Part shown: piece by piece, positions 34,570 to 49,900 of the stretch
Layout of the letters: each line of letters starts with the position of its first letter
Numbering within the stretch: the first letter of the stretch is position 1
Assembly: GCA_002633005.1 (NCBI GenBank)
Contig: NMRA01000537.1
Span: 213,094-277,093, forward strand
Length of the DNA: 64,000 bases
Direction of reading: 5' to 3'
Source: Phoronis australis
Lineage: Eukaryota > Phoronida > Phoronidae
Notes under the pieces: model-generated
Database searches by the model: none
Told to the model about the DNA's origin: nothing
What the model saw: the letters and a program-made list of their open reading frames with translations, nothing else
Position numbers and translations under genes: made by a program

Positions 34570-35151
34570 AGGGCACCATGATCCCATTAAAAGTGACTTT
34601 AAGTTATGTTACGGAGTTCAAAGAGTGCTTTACCCCCTCATTGGCGAAACACTACTTAGAGCATATAATTTAAGAGTCCTAAACAGACAAGTCAATTGCT
34701 ACATGGTAACAATCCGTACACTTTGTTAGTTGAAATTCAACTTTTAATTATGCATATTCATCAGATACAAGGAAACTCAAAGAAAAGTCAAAGGCAGACC
34801 TATACCAGAGTTCATACACATTTCATGAACACAGATCTGATTCTCCATTAAAATTCCTGTTTACATTTTCCGTCTACATACAAATTAGACCATCGAAATG
34901 GGTGTAAAGAGCTATTTCAATTCAAGCTATTGGTCTAATACTCTACCTATATGAGATAAAACAAAGTAAGTACAGAGCAGTGTATAAGGCTAGCACCATT
35001 ATCAACTAAAGCTTATTATTGTACAAAATATTACAACCTAATTCTTGCAATCTATAAAGCGCCATTCACAATTATGCCATTTTCAAAAGTGTACAAAATG
35101 CATGCTATTGACAAAAATAGCTATGCGAACAACACTAGGCCAAAAAAGCTT

Positions 35152-35268
35152 AGTTTATAGTTCAGGGGCCTGTTCCAAGAAACTTAAGTTTCCTAAAACG
35201 TGCCCCTGAACTATAAACTTAAAAGTTCATTTTTGACTTAGCTAAGTCAGTTTTCTTGGGACAGGACC
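35152..35268. mobile_element. Nested-palindrome MITE
   Basis: Perfect 18-bp arms AGTTTATAGTTCAGGGGC (35152) and its complement (35202-35219). They overlap a second inverted repeat GGCCTGTTCCAAGAAACT (35167) versus AGTTTTCTTGGGACAGGACC (35249-35268). The loop holds the palindrome AAACTTAAGTTT. Confidence 0.75.
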
Positions 35269-36423
35269 TTGGTCAGTTTTTTAGTAGAAAGACAAGTATT
35301 AGGTGCGACGTATTAGTTGTTCATTTATTTCAAAAAAGCAAATCCACTTGTAACAGCAAACTTGCTGCGTCTTCGTGCAGATCTTACTTGAAATTGATGT
35401 GGGCGGACATTTTTTTTCATCGCAGAGCACAGGTCTCAAAATGACCACAACGCATTTTCCTCGTTTGCCACCATCGACAGGTTTTTCCATTCACACTCTG
35501 GCAGAACAACCACACCAACATCAGCATCATCACAAAACCTCGTGTTCAAACGGGACATTTTTCAAACGTCCTGACACTACAACTAAAATACAGAGAGATT
35601 ACAGAACTTGTCCTCATCTCTTTTATTCTTGCCACAAAAATATCAACATCACAATTGCAAAAATGGCAATAATCGTGAAAAGTGCCTAAACAAGTTCAAG
35701 GTCGCCGTTATATTTTCTTGTTACACTACGTAAATGATTGTCAAAAACTAAAAATATTCTACTCAACCTTTATTGAACACATTTTTCTGGGTACGACCTA
35801 GTTATTATAAAACTTGGATACATTATTTTCTAATTAACTAATTAATATCCACATGACTAATTAATACCCACATAACCCAAAAACGGATGTGGCAATTCTT
35901 CACTTCTTCAGCACACAATATGGCCGATGAAAGAAATTCTAAAAATAGTCAGAAATTTTCATTCTATATCTAGTGCAGTTTGTACAACATTTGGTGAAGA
36001 TTTCATTATCTGTAGGAAAATTATCGGCCTTTGAAAAATAGAAAAATGACAATATCAGCGATTATTTTTGTGCGAAATGAGTGGAAAATTACCATTATCA
36101 TCATTAAGTATGCTTAACTTAACTAGTAGATAAAGATTTCAAGATACTGGCCAAGGAAGCCCAGAAACTGGACAAGACAGGGGGCGCTTGAGATTTCTCC
36201 ATTACTGCACTGCAAAAATGCTCGTCAGAATGGCCCGTTCGCACCCCCCCCCCATTATATGTGCCTACCTTAAAGCTAATTCAATATAAATCACCATGAC
36301 ATCACTTCGTGTCATATCACAACTTAATAAGTAGACGCGATAGATGTTTAAATCTCATTTGGTACTCAGGCTCAATTGTCAACACAATCGTAAGTTTTCA
36401 CACAGCACACATACGTGTTACCA

Positions 36424-36706
36424 GGGGTCTGTTTCATTTAAAGAGACTTAAAGGCTACTTGCGACAAAAATTTGGTCTTACACTACCGCTTTTCAATTGC
36501 TGAAAAAGTTTGGCCGAGTAACGGCGAGAGAATCACAGTCAGTCTAGATATGATTGATAGAAATTATCTCAGTAACCAGCAGATATGTGCTTAATTCAAA
36601 GAATTTGCAATGTTACTCAAGTGAGGTTTCGTTATTTTACAGAAATGGTTTTGTGGAGTGCAAGACCAAATTTCTGTCTTAAGTCCCTTGTCATGAAACA
36701 GGCCCC
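36424..36706. mobile_element. MITE with GGGGYCTGTTTCAT ends
   Basis: The left end GGGGTCTGTTTCATTTAAAG and the right end on the other strand GGGGCCTGTTTCATGACAAG are followed in both arms by GACTTAA and AAATTTGGTCTT. So the inverted repeats are about 55 bp. A decayed copy of one end is at 13990-14075. Confidence 0.8.
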
Positions 36707-37688
36707 AGTAAACAAGTCATTACAAGTAATTTGGTTTTGTACACTTCCTACCAGCAATGCTCAAGGTTATGTACCCTAGAAAAATATACAAACATAGCAA
36801 ATATCGAAACATCACATCGGATGAACCAATCTCCAAAATGATATTCACTACTTGCACCCTTTGGTGGCGCAACAAAAAAATTATTGTTGTGAATTGTTGT
36901 TCAGGACACAATGCCTCATTTTAGCATCAATTTTAACAACGCAAAAATGAAAGCGCGCGTGTTCCAAACGTGAAGAACTACTTGCACACTTGGTGGCGCT
37001 GCTGTAATTTGGACACAACACCTCGTTCTCAAGCACAATGGTAAATTTGTGAAAGTAGTAAATTAGGAAATGTAGCATTTTGGCGCGAGAGGCCCAAAAA
37101 TTTGGACTCAATGGATTTTTATAAAAAAAAATTTGCATGAAACGAAAATGATGGATATGTGTATTTGAACAGGAAAAATAGAGTAATTACAATTGATCAC
37201 ATGACAACAGTATTGATGTGCGCGTCCTGGAACAAACTCTCCGGACTAAATTACTCACCCAGGTGCCAGCACCGTGCTACATGAGTTACTGGAAATCCAA
37301 CCAGGACATGCTATGCCGAATGTCGCACAAGCGAACACATCAACTTGTGATGTGTCTACATGTTTTCATTGCAATATTTTCTACTTCATTTGAAGTCCAT
37401 GCGATGGTGTCAACGAAGAAAGTTGTATTAAAAAACCTAACAACAATTGAAAAGAAAATTGGAAAGGAATTTCATAAGTACTGTACCAATACCAATTTCA
37501 ATTACAAAATGTTGTCATATAAGCATCTTGTTTCATTAATTTTCAAAAACCTCATAATTAATCCATTACTTTTGCAGAAAAATTGATTAAATTTTTTCAA
37601 AAGTTTTGTGCCAAATAAAGAGAACAGCTCGACATCACTGTATCCTACATCGCCAACACTATTTTTCAGCAAAGATTACCCACAACTC

Positions 37689-37938
37689 CTACAACTCATC
37701 ATGGCTAAGGAGATTATGTGGCTCCGGGCCTCTGGGCTCCGGCACTTTAACACTCTCCGATTCCTCGACGCCGCCCCTATCATCGGTTGGACCAATCAGC
37801 TTGTCACTAATCACAGTGGAATCCTCCGTGTCCGAGATGTAGTGAGCCTCGCCAGTATAGTGCGTGGGGAACACCAACATGGGTTCTGCGGAAAACGCAA
37901 TCAAATCGCGTGGCTCGAAGTGTTTAAACCACTCCTCC
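37689..37938 (-). CDS. COLGALT: COLGALT exon 13 (C-terminus, HDEL)
   Basis: Acceptor TTCAATTTCAG (minus strand), phase 2. Encodes EEWFKHFEPRDLIAFSAEPM, PTHYTGEAHYISDTE, and an acidic tail ending SHDEL then TAG. HDEL is a classic ER-retention signal; vertebrate members end RDEL. Confidence 0.96.
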
Positions 37939-40900
37939 CTGAAATTGAACAGAAGCAAACAGAATGACTCACAATTCATCACTGAAATACTTTTACTAAA
38001 ACGGTTATCAACAGTTTTGGTGAATTTTTACATATAATAAATAGTGTATTTCTCTATATCGGAAGAAATCAGTATACAATATCTCAATTATTGAGAAAAT
38101 ATCGCAAGATTTCACCTTTCATGAATGCAAGTTTTCGTAAGCTACTTTGAAACATAGTTTCTTCGACCTTTAACCTCTAAGAATTTGACCGTTGACATAC
38201 AAACCTGGGGTGCCTGTTGAACATGATAGGCAGATACTCGTCCACTGGGATCATCTTCTCCAATGGTTTTTGTCCCAGCAGTTTCTTGGCACCCTTTATT
38301 GACAGCATGTAACTAAGCGTCCAATAGGAGTAGCCGACATAAACAAGGCTGGGTGCTCCATGGACTTCAGGTTCATACTCCTGGACCAACCTCTTCCTGC
38401 CTACATAGCTAGAATACACAACAGAGAAAGACTGGGTAAGTGAATAGAGTTGCTTGACTGTGTACAGGAGGCTTCGAACTCACCAGTGGTTGATACTGTC
38501 AAAGGGGTCTCAGCAATCTATAAAATGTCCAACCTAAGGGGAACGGGATATATACCTTTGCCTACTCAAAGCAATGCAAAATTTAAAAAAGGCACACTGG
38601 TTACACCTGTTTAACTCTATTTCCTTTTTTAATTACACCTCAGAACTTGAATGACATCAAGGTCAACTTGGTGTCCAAGAGAGGGAGCTCTCACCTGGTC
38701 ACTAACTCAAACACACATTCAAACAACAATGACTGCTGTGGTTGACAGACAGATATAAACAGAACAAGAAGTGCAATAGTTTTATATTTAGCAAGTTTTG
38801 TATCCAGGAAATCATCAGTATTTTTCAAAACATTGGCGTATAATGTAGTTTCTATAATTGATTTTGATCCCCAAAAATGACGATTTACCTGAGGTCACTT
38901 GTACGCTCAGATACTCATCCATGTAAATGCTCAAGGCATTTTACTAGAAAATCTCACACAGGGGGTGGGTATTAAGTTGAGTATGGTGTTTAAAAGTGAA
39001 TGTTTTGAAGTTGTAGTAGGTATTTACAAAAACTACCAGTTTGGGTTGACAGTCAGAGATACACTTCCATCTGAGTCTGACTGCTAATTCAAGAATTAAT
39101 TTTATATATCATAAATAACGAGACAATGGATACAGAAATTGGAAAACGTTTAAACGTTAATTTGACACTACTTTTTGTGAAAAAATAACAGAATATGAAA
39201 TTTCAATCATCAGTTACTTATCCTAAATTGTCAAGATTTCACCAAACACAGTGTCACAGTTCACCACCCACAAATCACTAAATACTTGAGATTCTAAGAC
39301 TGCAGGTGTTTTTAAATCTGTATGCTTACACCAAGTCCCAAATTGTTTCAGATTCTTTCAACTGATTTAAAATACGCTGAATCTTCCTCCGAAAGAATGC
39401 CTCAAAGCGAACATCGTCCTCAAACAGAAGCGCCCTCTGGTAGCCATTCTTGACAATCTGCAATTGCACAAATTAAGCAATCATTCATTTAAATTGTCAG
39501 GTCGGACTCTATGGCTTGATCAGCTGACTGCGGCAAACATATCAAACAAACAATCCTGCCGAGAAACAGGTCCACACAATGTAAACCTCAAATCAACTTC
39601 TGCCGAATAAGTTTATGTAGGAAAAACATTTACCAGCCACGAGACGATAAACAAACTTAACTTTAACGTAAAGCATTGACCATTTCAACACTACTACTGA
39701 TGGTTCCTCCACTTTTCCATTCAAAATGACTTGACATCCAGAGGATCCTCAAAACTACAGAAAGCAAACTGCGCGCTATTGGTGCGAAACAACCAAGAGA
39801 AGTCATCGCTGGTGCGAAACAACCAAGATCAGTCAAGCCCAAAGAGAGTCTCACTTACATCTTCCCAAATAAAGTAGTGACTGAGGAAGCAGCCTATCTC
39901 GCCCATTGTCATTGGTCGGCTGAAAAACAAAAAAGAAACATAGGATTTTCTCAATAGTAAATGAGCAAAGAAAATAACATAACGCAACTGCCAACATGTT
40001 TCGACTGCTCCTCTGTCATTTTTAAAACAAAGGAAATGTGGCTGCCCATGGGTGTCAATAAATTGAGAAAACCTACCTAAAGCACAAGTAGACCTATGAT
40101 TCCACATTTTGTAGTTAGCCTTGCTAATGTAGGTATTCTCATTTTAGTGACATCCTGTATTAGGGCAGCCATATTTCCTTAACCTTTAGAATGATGGTGG
40201 AGCTGTTGAAACACATGTTGTCAGTTGTTATTTTCTTTTTCATTTAATAAAGGATATTAAAATAAATTTCTCCAATTTTAATACTTTAGCTCAAAGCTGG
40301 TGCATAAAATTATTCTACTGAAACTAAAAGGGAGTTGACTTTCAGAAAAAAACATGACATAATTTTCTGTTTCACAGAGGCTGGGCTCCATTGACATCAC
40401 TGGTTCCAAGACACCAGATTACTTCTCAATGACGACTTCTGGCTTACAGAGAAATAAGTTGTTTTACACCCTGACCAGGAGGAACTGGCAATGTCAATCA
40501 AATGCAATCATAAGATTATTCACTAACTTTTATTACCTTCCATCGTAGGGGTCAGCAAACCCAGGTATCTGTTTTACACCCAGCTTCTCAAGGTATGACT
40601 CATTCAGCTTTCTGCAGGTAAAATATACCAAAAATGGATCATTATATACAACCATAAAAACATTCCAAAGTGTTCACAACATTTAAAGCAATAATGATTT
40701 AACAATTTAAGTTTGTTGCGATTTATGAGTGTTTTCACCTGCCACCAAGTTTCTTCTGAAACAAAAACCTCAAAACTTTGCATATTGGCAATCTTAGTTT
40801 CACTGCCATTATCACCTTCTTGCAGCCAACATGTGGCTCCCTCTGTCAACAAAACAAATGAAAGCGCTCTGAGGAGCGAAACTTGGCGAAATTAACCAAA

Positions 40901-43900
40901 AAAGATGACGATAAAGACGATGATGAAGATGACGAATATGACGACGATGGTGGCGAGGATGAACAAAAGAAGTAATAATAACATACACATGACGAACGTA
41001 GAAGTCCGAAATCAGTAAGAAAAAGGCTACAGTCTTGAGTGACACTTGGCGAAATTATCGGAAAAGACAACGACGGAGATGATGACGAAGATGACGATGA
41101 TGGTGGTGGCGATGATGAACAACATCTCAACATTCATATGACGAACTTAGATGTCATAAATAAATAAGAAATAGGCTACAGCCTAGTACAATAGAAGATA
41201 AACTAACACCAATGCAGCAAGAGCGCTCAACAAAGGAACAGCGTTATCAGAAAATCTCAAATAACTCGAAAAGTAGACGTCCTAGCGAAAAATGGAAACC
41301 ATCTTCTGAAAGCCCGTTCAAAATTCTATCTAAACTGATGGTATCGCCTAATTCCGTAATTTTTTCGAAAAAAATGAAATTTTGCGTTTTTTTAAAGAAA
41401 TTCAAAGTCAAATAACTCGAAAACGGTAAGTCTGAGAAAAAAAATGTTACAGGCCATTTGAAAGATTATACTTCAAAGAATCCACATACAAAAAATCACG
41501 TCTTTTTCTCTTCCCGTTTAAAATCGCACTCCAGCACGACTGAAAATGGGTCAACATGCGCCAGATACGCCATCTTTTAAGCAACTTCCGGTTTTTTGTG
41601 TCAGTATAATAGCATGTCATAAAAAATAGAACCTGTAAAAATTCGAAGGAATTGGTCTGACAATGCGCCCTCTACAGGAAAAAACGTTTCAGGCCAAAAT
41701 CGAGGTGCGCATGCGCGATCGCCGATATTTCTGCCATGTTTAACCGGAAGTAAACAATTTAAGGTATACCTGTAAAAAACTTCCGGTCCATTTACTGTGC
41801 CGATTCTTAGCCTTTTACGTAAAAAATTGTAGCCTCCAGAAGCATTTGAACCTTTAAATGAAAACAAAATGGCCGCCACAGCTGCCATCTTGGATCCGAT
41901 TTTGACGAAAAACAATAGGCTTCCAGTACTTCCGAAAGTACGTGTTATGTGTAAATTTCGTGATGATCGGACGAAAATTGCGACCTGTATCGTGCGAACA
42001 AACAAAAAAAAAACAAACTTAGTGGAAGAGCAACATACTTGGCGAAATTTATTTCGCCAAGTAATAACCCATTGCCACACTCCTCTCACATTCCTCTGTT
42101 GTATTCATTCTTTGTAAATAGGAGAAGGCATGTCATTTGGCATCACTACTGTCTGAATCACAATACTTGCACCAAAAGTGATGTCAGTGACATTCCACCA
42201 ACAATATCCCCAAGTCTTTACAACACAAATTTTTTATGTCACTTTCATTTCACGGACATCACTCCCTCATCTTCACCACATAAAAGATGTCACTTGTATT
42301 ATTCCAAACACTCCATACCACCTATCCTGCTGAACTCATCCCTACCTCTCCATATCTCAAACCACATCCAATTTTGTTAATATTATTACCTCCATTCCAC
42401 TTCCACATTTTACTGATACCCCTTTCTCCTCCCCACAATACAAATATGTCAGTCAACAGTGACAGACAGTCTGAAGCCTTTTCATCTTCACACCCACCTC
42501 CTCTAGCATGACCAGCACTCCCAGTCTCCCCTCTGCCTGTCTGATAGAATAACACAATGTCACTTCACACTAGATGACAATACTCTCTATTATCCAACAC
42601 ACACGAAAATGTCACTTACTTGCCATCGACAGCGTCAAACACCTTCACGTCAATCCCCAGCTCTTGTAACATGGCCAACATTAGCCGCCTCCTCTCAGGG
42701 CGTCGTACCAGGTTGATCATGTACACCTACAAATGACAAGAATGACGATATGTGAACACCATAGAGGCCATTTTGTGCAGAAATAACCTCTTAAATAATC
42801 TGTGTATAAGGTATGATACTCATTAAGTTACAAGCTATGTGAAAAATTAATTAATTTGCTCAAGGTCGGAGCTTGTCCTAAATTCTAGAAATGGCCAATA
42901 ATGGCCACCGCAAATTCAAGAATCACCGGAAAGACAGCAAAATTACCCACTCTGAAGATTGAAAGCACATTGTCCAAAACTGGAGAAAGGCGAGTGCTAA
43001 AACCACCCTTGTCCCAATTAAATCAAGAAAAATGAATTTTCCTAAAGTTTCCAAGTCCCAAATGCTACAGACTATCCAAATTGGATAACTTTTACCAAAT
43101 AACACATCACAGAATGAAGAAAATAACAATAATGAAGTGGAAAACAAACCGACATACAATCTATCTCAAGTGGTGCTGCCATTACGAGGAAAATGAGACA
43201 TGCACGTTTCATGACAAGAAATACCAACCTGATCAAAAGACATCTTGTCCTTCATGGGGTATTGCACTTTGACGTGAGGGGAGGCCAGCAGAGGCACACC
43301 TTGGCCAATGACTAGAAGGAGGCAGGGGATAATATGCATATTGAGCTGTCAATCAACCATGTCATGAACTTTAAAGTTCTTAAAAGTCTATTGGTATTCA
43401 AATGGTTATGTAGAATTAGAAGCTAATTTGAATTTATCTCAGACACTCAAACACACAAGAAAATTTCATTTTGATTTTAATATGTTATAATCAATACCTG
43501 TAATGTCTTCTGCCTATTATTCAGCTCTAATTTTACTCATTGTCAATTTAATTTAAAAAAACATAACTTACGAAATTTGATGAAAGTTTTTATGAGAGAT
43601 ATTGCAGGACATTTAATCAGAATATTGAGATGATACCAACAGATACCTCTTTGTATTTCCAAGACCAGAAAATAAGCTGTCTGTTTGCAATTGAGACATT
43701 AGAGGACAGAGTGACATTTGAAAGCATAAATCCCACTACATGAGACCACATATCCAGGTGCCAAACAAATAGGCAAAAATCAACCAAATATTTCTGGTAA
43801 CAAGAAGACGTTATAACCTGTTAGTAGTGTTGAATGACACGAGAAGCAAGGCAATAAATAGCCAATCAGAATAAAGGACCAGCTCGCTACTCACTCCATG

Positions 43901-46900
43901 ACTCGCCCTTCAGGAAGATGAATCGTTCGTTCTCGTTATACAGCGTGTCTCCCTCACCATTTGGCTGCAGCATGTAGCCAAAGAACACCGTGTTCACAAC
44001 ATGCATCTGGACTCCTGGTGGTAGAGAGACAAGTGATCTGTAAACGGAGCTTGTGACCGACAAGCGTTCTGAAAGTCTGCGGACACTTTCTTGAAAAATC
44101 AAACGTTTTTTCGCAACATTTGTACACTTGTCACTACCAGTGCTTAAGACTCCACGAGGGATAATAAGTACTCCTCCAGGAAGTGACTTCATTTGTACAT
44201 TTTAGCTCAAACTTAGTTGCCAATTTCAGTTGTCAGAGTCTAAATTACCTTAAGTCTTAAATTATCCATTCATGTTAGCTGGCCATAGGTGTCATAATTA
44301 AATATGAGAAAATATGAAGCAATTGAAATAATAAGTTATAAAATCAACATCGATATATCATCAAATAGGTCAAGACAGGAAGTAACATGGAAAGAAATTT
44401 CAAGTAACAACAAATCACACAAGGTGGCGCTAGTTAAAGTGCATGAGCACTAATGAAACCACATATAATTTCAGGAAAGGTGTCCTTATTAAGAACTTAT
44501 GGTGCTTTCCCATCAGGGGAAATTCGGTTTACCGAAGCTTCGCCGAAAATTTGCCTGTCTTTCCGACTAGACAGCGATATCAAAGTTATCGCTACATGGT
44601 GATTCAGTCATTGGAGTAGACACCAGACAGCTCAGTTCATTCGTACTTTCACGAACATTGAGCGGTGGGTTCGAGGCTAACTGAAAATTGTTCTCCTGTC
44701 ATTTATGAGTGTTTATGAAAATTATCAAATTCCTTCCTCCATCAGATATGCTTTCTTTTATTTATTTAAGTCCATCTATCGAGATCACGTGGTCTACGCT
44801 ACAATAACAAAGAACATGTTCTGCGAGTCTCACGTGATCGTACATCATTGCCGCGAACTCTACCAATAGCTTCGACAAGCCTCGTTCTGATCGTTCCCAC
44901 TACACCGAAGTTTCGGTGAGTAGCGAAGCTTCGCTTTTAAATTTTACTATTTTCAGCAAAGTTTTGCTTGCAGATTAGCTACCGAAGTTAACCTTTTCCA
45001 CTTACCGAAACTTCGGGAAAAACGAAGTTCCGCCTTTAATGGGAAAGAGAGGAAGAGATTATGATATCAAAGTTGAATAGAACCGTTGACCTTTGAACCA
45101 CTAACCCCTGAACAACTGACCTTTTAAATTTTTCTCGTATCACTTGACGACAGACCATCACATATAGTTGATGGTACCATCGATGACAGAATGAAACTTG
45201 GACTCAAAAGCAAACAAGATTCAATCACTTCGGAACTAAAGAAATTCCATCAGACAAAACATAACTTGAATTCTTTCTCACCAGCAAACTTTGCGTTCAA
45301 CGCAAATACAATGATGTCATCGTACGGCCCGTCATATCCATCCCGAGGTAGAAACTGCAGCCGCAGCGAGTCATCGTGACGAAGGTCGATGAGAAACGTC
45401 GAGTGAACCATGGGAACCGGAAAACAGCCTTTCTTCTGTCGGTCGATGATAGGGAAGTAATCGGGGGTTCGCTGGTAGAAGCCTCTCTCCGACATTCCGC
45501 ACCAGAAGTTGGAGTAGGCCGAGGTAGTGTTGAGCATGGGCGCCACGATAGTTCTACAGGGGAGTTAATGTGACACGTGACTAATAGCTCAGCAAATGTA
45601 CTTTACTAGCTTGTTTTTTAATACAATGAGCATTGAGCAATCAACGACAAAAAGTCGAGAGTTTCCTTTTGCTCATATACCTCTAATGCCCCTGTAGAAA
45701 GAGTGACAGAATAGCTCTAGCCGAGATGTGTCTCAAAGCAGACAAGTTTTTAATTAATACTATTAGAACTTTACAAAACACAACACATTGTAAGTGGAAA
45801 GAAATAGAGAAAAAAAAAACAACCACCCGGTCACATCAAAATATAGTGCAATAAAAAAATAAATAATTACCAAATTAACTGAAGGCCCAAAGAGCGAAAA
45901 TGGTACGCTGTCAACTTAGTAGACATTCAACTGATAATTCATGCAATTTATTTGTTTCCTGTCATAGCGAAAGAATTGAAGAACAAACACAAGATTGTAA
46001 AAATCACAAAATTAACGCTACCAGAGATTGAAAACGTAATTGTCTCCCCTAAATCTCTACATTAAAGTGCAAGAGCAAGCGGTTTTGATGTCAAAAACTC
46101 TTTTCTTCAAAGACAATGTCATCACATTTTTATGTTAAGTTTACAACCACTATCACATGACGCTGAGACTGCAAGACTACTTCAATAGCTACACTGCTTT
46201 ACGACAGACAAAATGACAACCAACCATTGAGCCGAATGTCAACTACCAACCAGTGACCCCCACAACATAAACTGGAATTACAAAATTCATGTAAGTGTTC
46301 AGAAGCCGATGTCGATACTGTGGGGAGTTTGTGTGTTAAGTCTTGGTATAAACGCATTGAACTGGAACCAGAAGTCCAAAATGTAATAATTTTCTTAAGA
46401 AATTACTAATCTTCCAATACTTGACCCAAGTAAGCCAAACTTGTCACGGCAAAATTAAAACTCAACGCAGTGACGAGTCAAAACAGGTTGTGGAGACCCC
46501 TGTCACAGACTAGTAAAGTGTTCCCAAGACTATAAAACCCAGTCGGAATCAGGAACAAGTTGAGACCAATTTTAAAACAGTGTGTAGTCTAATTAACTAG
46601 CAATTTAGAAGTTCTAATTTTGATGATAAAGACAGGTGCATTGGGACTTGGATCATTCTGCAACGGTATTAATTACTTTTCGGTGAACCCAACCGTGACG
46701 AGTTGTTATACAGCAGGACACGAGATGGTTTTAGGAATGAAACATATATTGGGGTTATTGTCCAGAGCTATAAAACAGCAAAATTTGATGTTTTTTTGTC
46801 ATTTCATTACAAAACAGCAGTTCGCGATGTTGTTTTTCAGTCCTAAGAAAGAATGGAATGAAATCGAGGTTGGTGACGACACTTAAAATACATGGCTACT

Positions 46901-49900
46901 TGCCACATTAGCTTTTAGTGTATTAATGAAGCCACAAGCTGACTCTGACCTATATGATCCCAGATCTGTCTTGGAGCTGACCTCAAATCACAACATTATC
47001 GTCCACAGCGTCACTTAAAACCTGAATTGCTGGCGTGACATTTACAAGACACCTTTGATATGGTGCAAAATAACATGATGCAATCTGGCTAGGTGCAAAT
47101 ACCCGTGAAAAACAGAATTTGACCCAGCAGCAGTTTCAAGGATACATGCAAGATACACCTGATCATCTTGCGTTACGTCAAACGCCTATGTAGTCTAAAT
47201 GCTAAGTGGTGTTAAAGGGAGACTGCTTTCACATTCGGATCAACTGTGACATTCCTCGTCACAATTGTTGAAAAGTTCACGTAAACTGGAACTGATCTAG
47301 ACCTGGTGCAAGACTGTCGCGTAGGGTATCAATTAGCACCATGTCAAGGTTACCGTCTGAACAGAGCATAACACTGAAATGTGCAAACTAATTAGAAATG
47401 GTGGGAAAAAGGTAACAAGAGGATAATGAAGAAATCTCACAGCTGCCTAATGTAGAGCAAGTTTATTGCTTTGCGCAAAAAGTGAGATTACACGAGATAA
47501 CACCATGCATGACAACTGAAGCACGTGATTACATTAGGTTTACTAGCAAGTGTCCGAAGAATAACAGAATAACAGAAACACAGAAATGTTTAAAAGCAGG
47601 GCTGGGAGAAATTTAAGAGAAAAGATAAATGTTAATGCTGGCTACTGACAGTTAAGGTTACTGTGAACGCTGGTTGGCTATGGCAACAGTCGTCATCACG
47701 ACGGACCGCAGAGGTCGGTGCGATATTTAGTGTTGCCGTGAGAGTAACAACTCGTTCTAACCAGCAGACGACAGAGAAGGCAGGTCACAGTATTTTCATA
47801 ACTCGCATAGAAATGAGGGATCATTAATTAAATCCCCATATTGTGCATATACAGTTGTACTAAATGCAAGTAGAGAGAAAGGTAAAAATACCTAACAGAA
47901 ACCTCACACCTTTACACAAACATATGGAAAAAATTCTCCAATTTGGGACAGTCTCTAAAATTTGGAACACTGAAAACATTCAATTTTCATGATTCTAAAG
48001 ATTGGGACATGGCTATTTTAGGCGTTCATTACATTTCTCCAATATTTTAGCAACAAAGTCAATCAGATGAAACCGTAGAAAATAGCTGCCAGTGCAAAAT
48101 TTGTCTTTCTCACAATTCTTGAATTTGGGACGGCCAATATTCCCTATTTCCAAATTTTGGTATGAGCTCTGACCATGAGCAAAATAATTAATTTTGTACC
48201 TTCCCAAACTGGACAATTTTTACCATAGTGAGTTAGGAGAGGTAAAGCAAATCACAAAGAACCTTTAACACTGATTTTTAGTCTAAACTCTAAAATCGGG
48301 TTAAAATTCAAATAACCTTCTCAAAGATGATGACTCATTTTACTTACTTTTTAAGGGCCATTAAAAGTTGGAGTGTCTTTTGATTGAGCAAGAAATTGTC
48401 AACGTCTGTGTACTGAAACAACAACATACGATTGATGGTAGGGTACGCACCCGACAAAAGCAAATAACAAGACAAATATCTGGTTTCGTCGGCCAATGTT
48501 TTGAGATTGGAAACCGCTGCTGCAAAAAACCTCATTATGGTACAATGCATAAAAGCGTCCATGACACCCCAACCAAATACAACTGCTGTTACCCTTGTAG
48601 ATCAAATATATATACACTACTTGTATGTGTGTGTGTGTGTGCGTGTGCGTGTGCATGTCGAGTGCGTGTGCGTGAGTGCAGAACTATGTGTATTTGTATG
48701 AGTATATATTTGAGGACCAATCAGTACTAACAAAAAAATAAAGTACAAGCAACTGGTAGAAACTGTGCAATGATCGCACCTCTTAACGTCCAGACACAGT
48801 CCCGGACCAACAAACACCAGAAATGCCCAGACCCACCACCATCTTAACCCGCACATGCGCACGGGGAAAAGCCTTCCTACACGATTACCAAACTCCTGTC
48901 CAGGAACACGATTCCATGGCAGCGCATCTGAATTCCTGCAGCTGAGCACTGGAGTTTTTAACCAAGGTAATGTGGTCAAGGAATTGTTTTCACCCCCTAA
49001 ACAAAACGTTTTGCAGAAGAATGAGGTGAATTTTACTTTTAAATTAAAAACATTTTCTCCATGTCAGTAAACAGACAATGGACAGTCTGGGCAGTACAAC
49101 CATAAAAAAATACAAGACAAAAATTCTCATTACAACTCACGAGTATGTAGTCGGCCCAAACATCCCTGGCATACTCAAGCGCTTGTTGCCTCAGCGACAA
49201 CACATGGCCGATTCTTGAGTCACTCCATTCCACAATACTAGTTTCATCTTCATAACCAAACTCTAAAAGTATACAAGAGTTGCTCATTGAACAACACTTG
49301 CAAGAGTTAAAATAAATTTTCTAAATATTGAACAAAAAACTAATTTGTAGCAACCTCTTACAATCTACAATCATTCTAAAAAACAGACGATAGCTCACAA
49401 AATTATCCAGGGCTTTGAATGACCAATGACAAAAAACGCGGAAACTTTGAAACTTTTACGGCCCAAATCATGCCCGATAACCAGCCTTGAAATGGTCGAT
49501 GTGAACCTTTCCCCGACAAAAATCGGGAGGACTAAAAAAAAAAAAACGTTACCACCATCAGTAGCATGAGTCTGCGTCCTTTTAACTCGCCCGTCCACTC
49601 CCAACCCACACATTTTTGGCTGCAGAGCGGTAGTATTTGTCGCCGCGCTTAACAATAACACGAGACGCCATTGAAAATCCCACCACGCTGTCCCAGATGC
49701 CCCGGCAATGTTGACAATTTACGTTCCTCCGAAACATAAAGAGCAGCTTCCGCTTTTCGAGGTGAACATCGTCTGCAACGCCGCGGTAAGAAAGGAATTT
49801 GCTGTGGAAATTTTATATCAAATCCGATTTTTTTTACGCGGAAATATTATAAAAAAAGCAGAAAGCACAGTTGAAAAAAGCGGAAATCCGCGTTTCCGCG

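Larger units (their letters stand above)
34119..37688. other. Intergenic region between convergent genes
   Basis: Contains a poly-C run, two MITEs and otherwise AT-rich sequence. The far right is probably the 3' UTR of the minus-strand COLGALT gene. The nearest TTTATT (AATAAA on the - strand) I found is 35769-35774, which would imply a long UTR. The 122-codon frame at 37218-37586 has no support. Confidence 0.45.

Noticed and set aside
37218-37586. 122-codon plus-strand frame
   Set aside because: AT-rich, in the probable 3' UTR of COLGALT; no motif or splice sites.
41601-42089. 162-codon open frame on the minus strand
   Set aside because: It lies in the ACTTGGCGAAAT repeat block, with no family similarity, no splice support and composition like repeat DNA.
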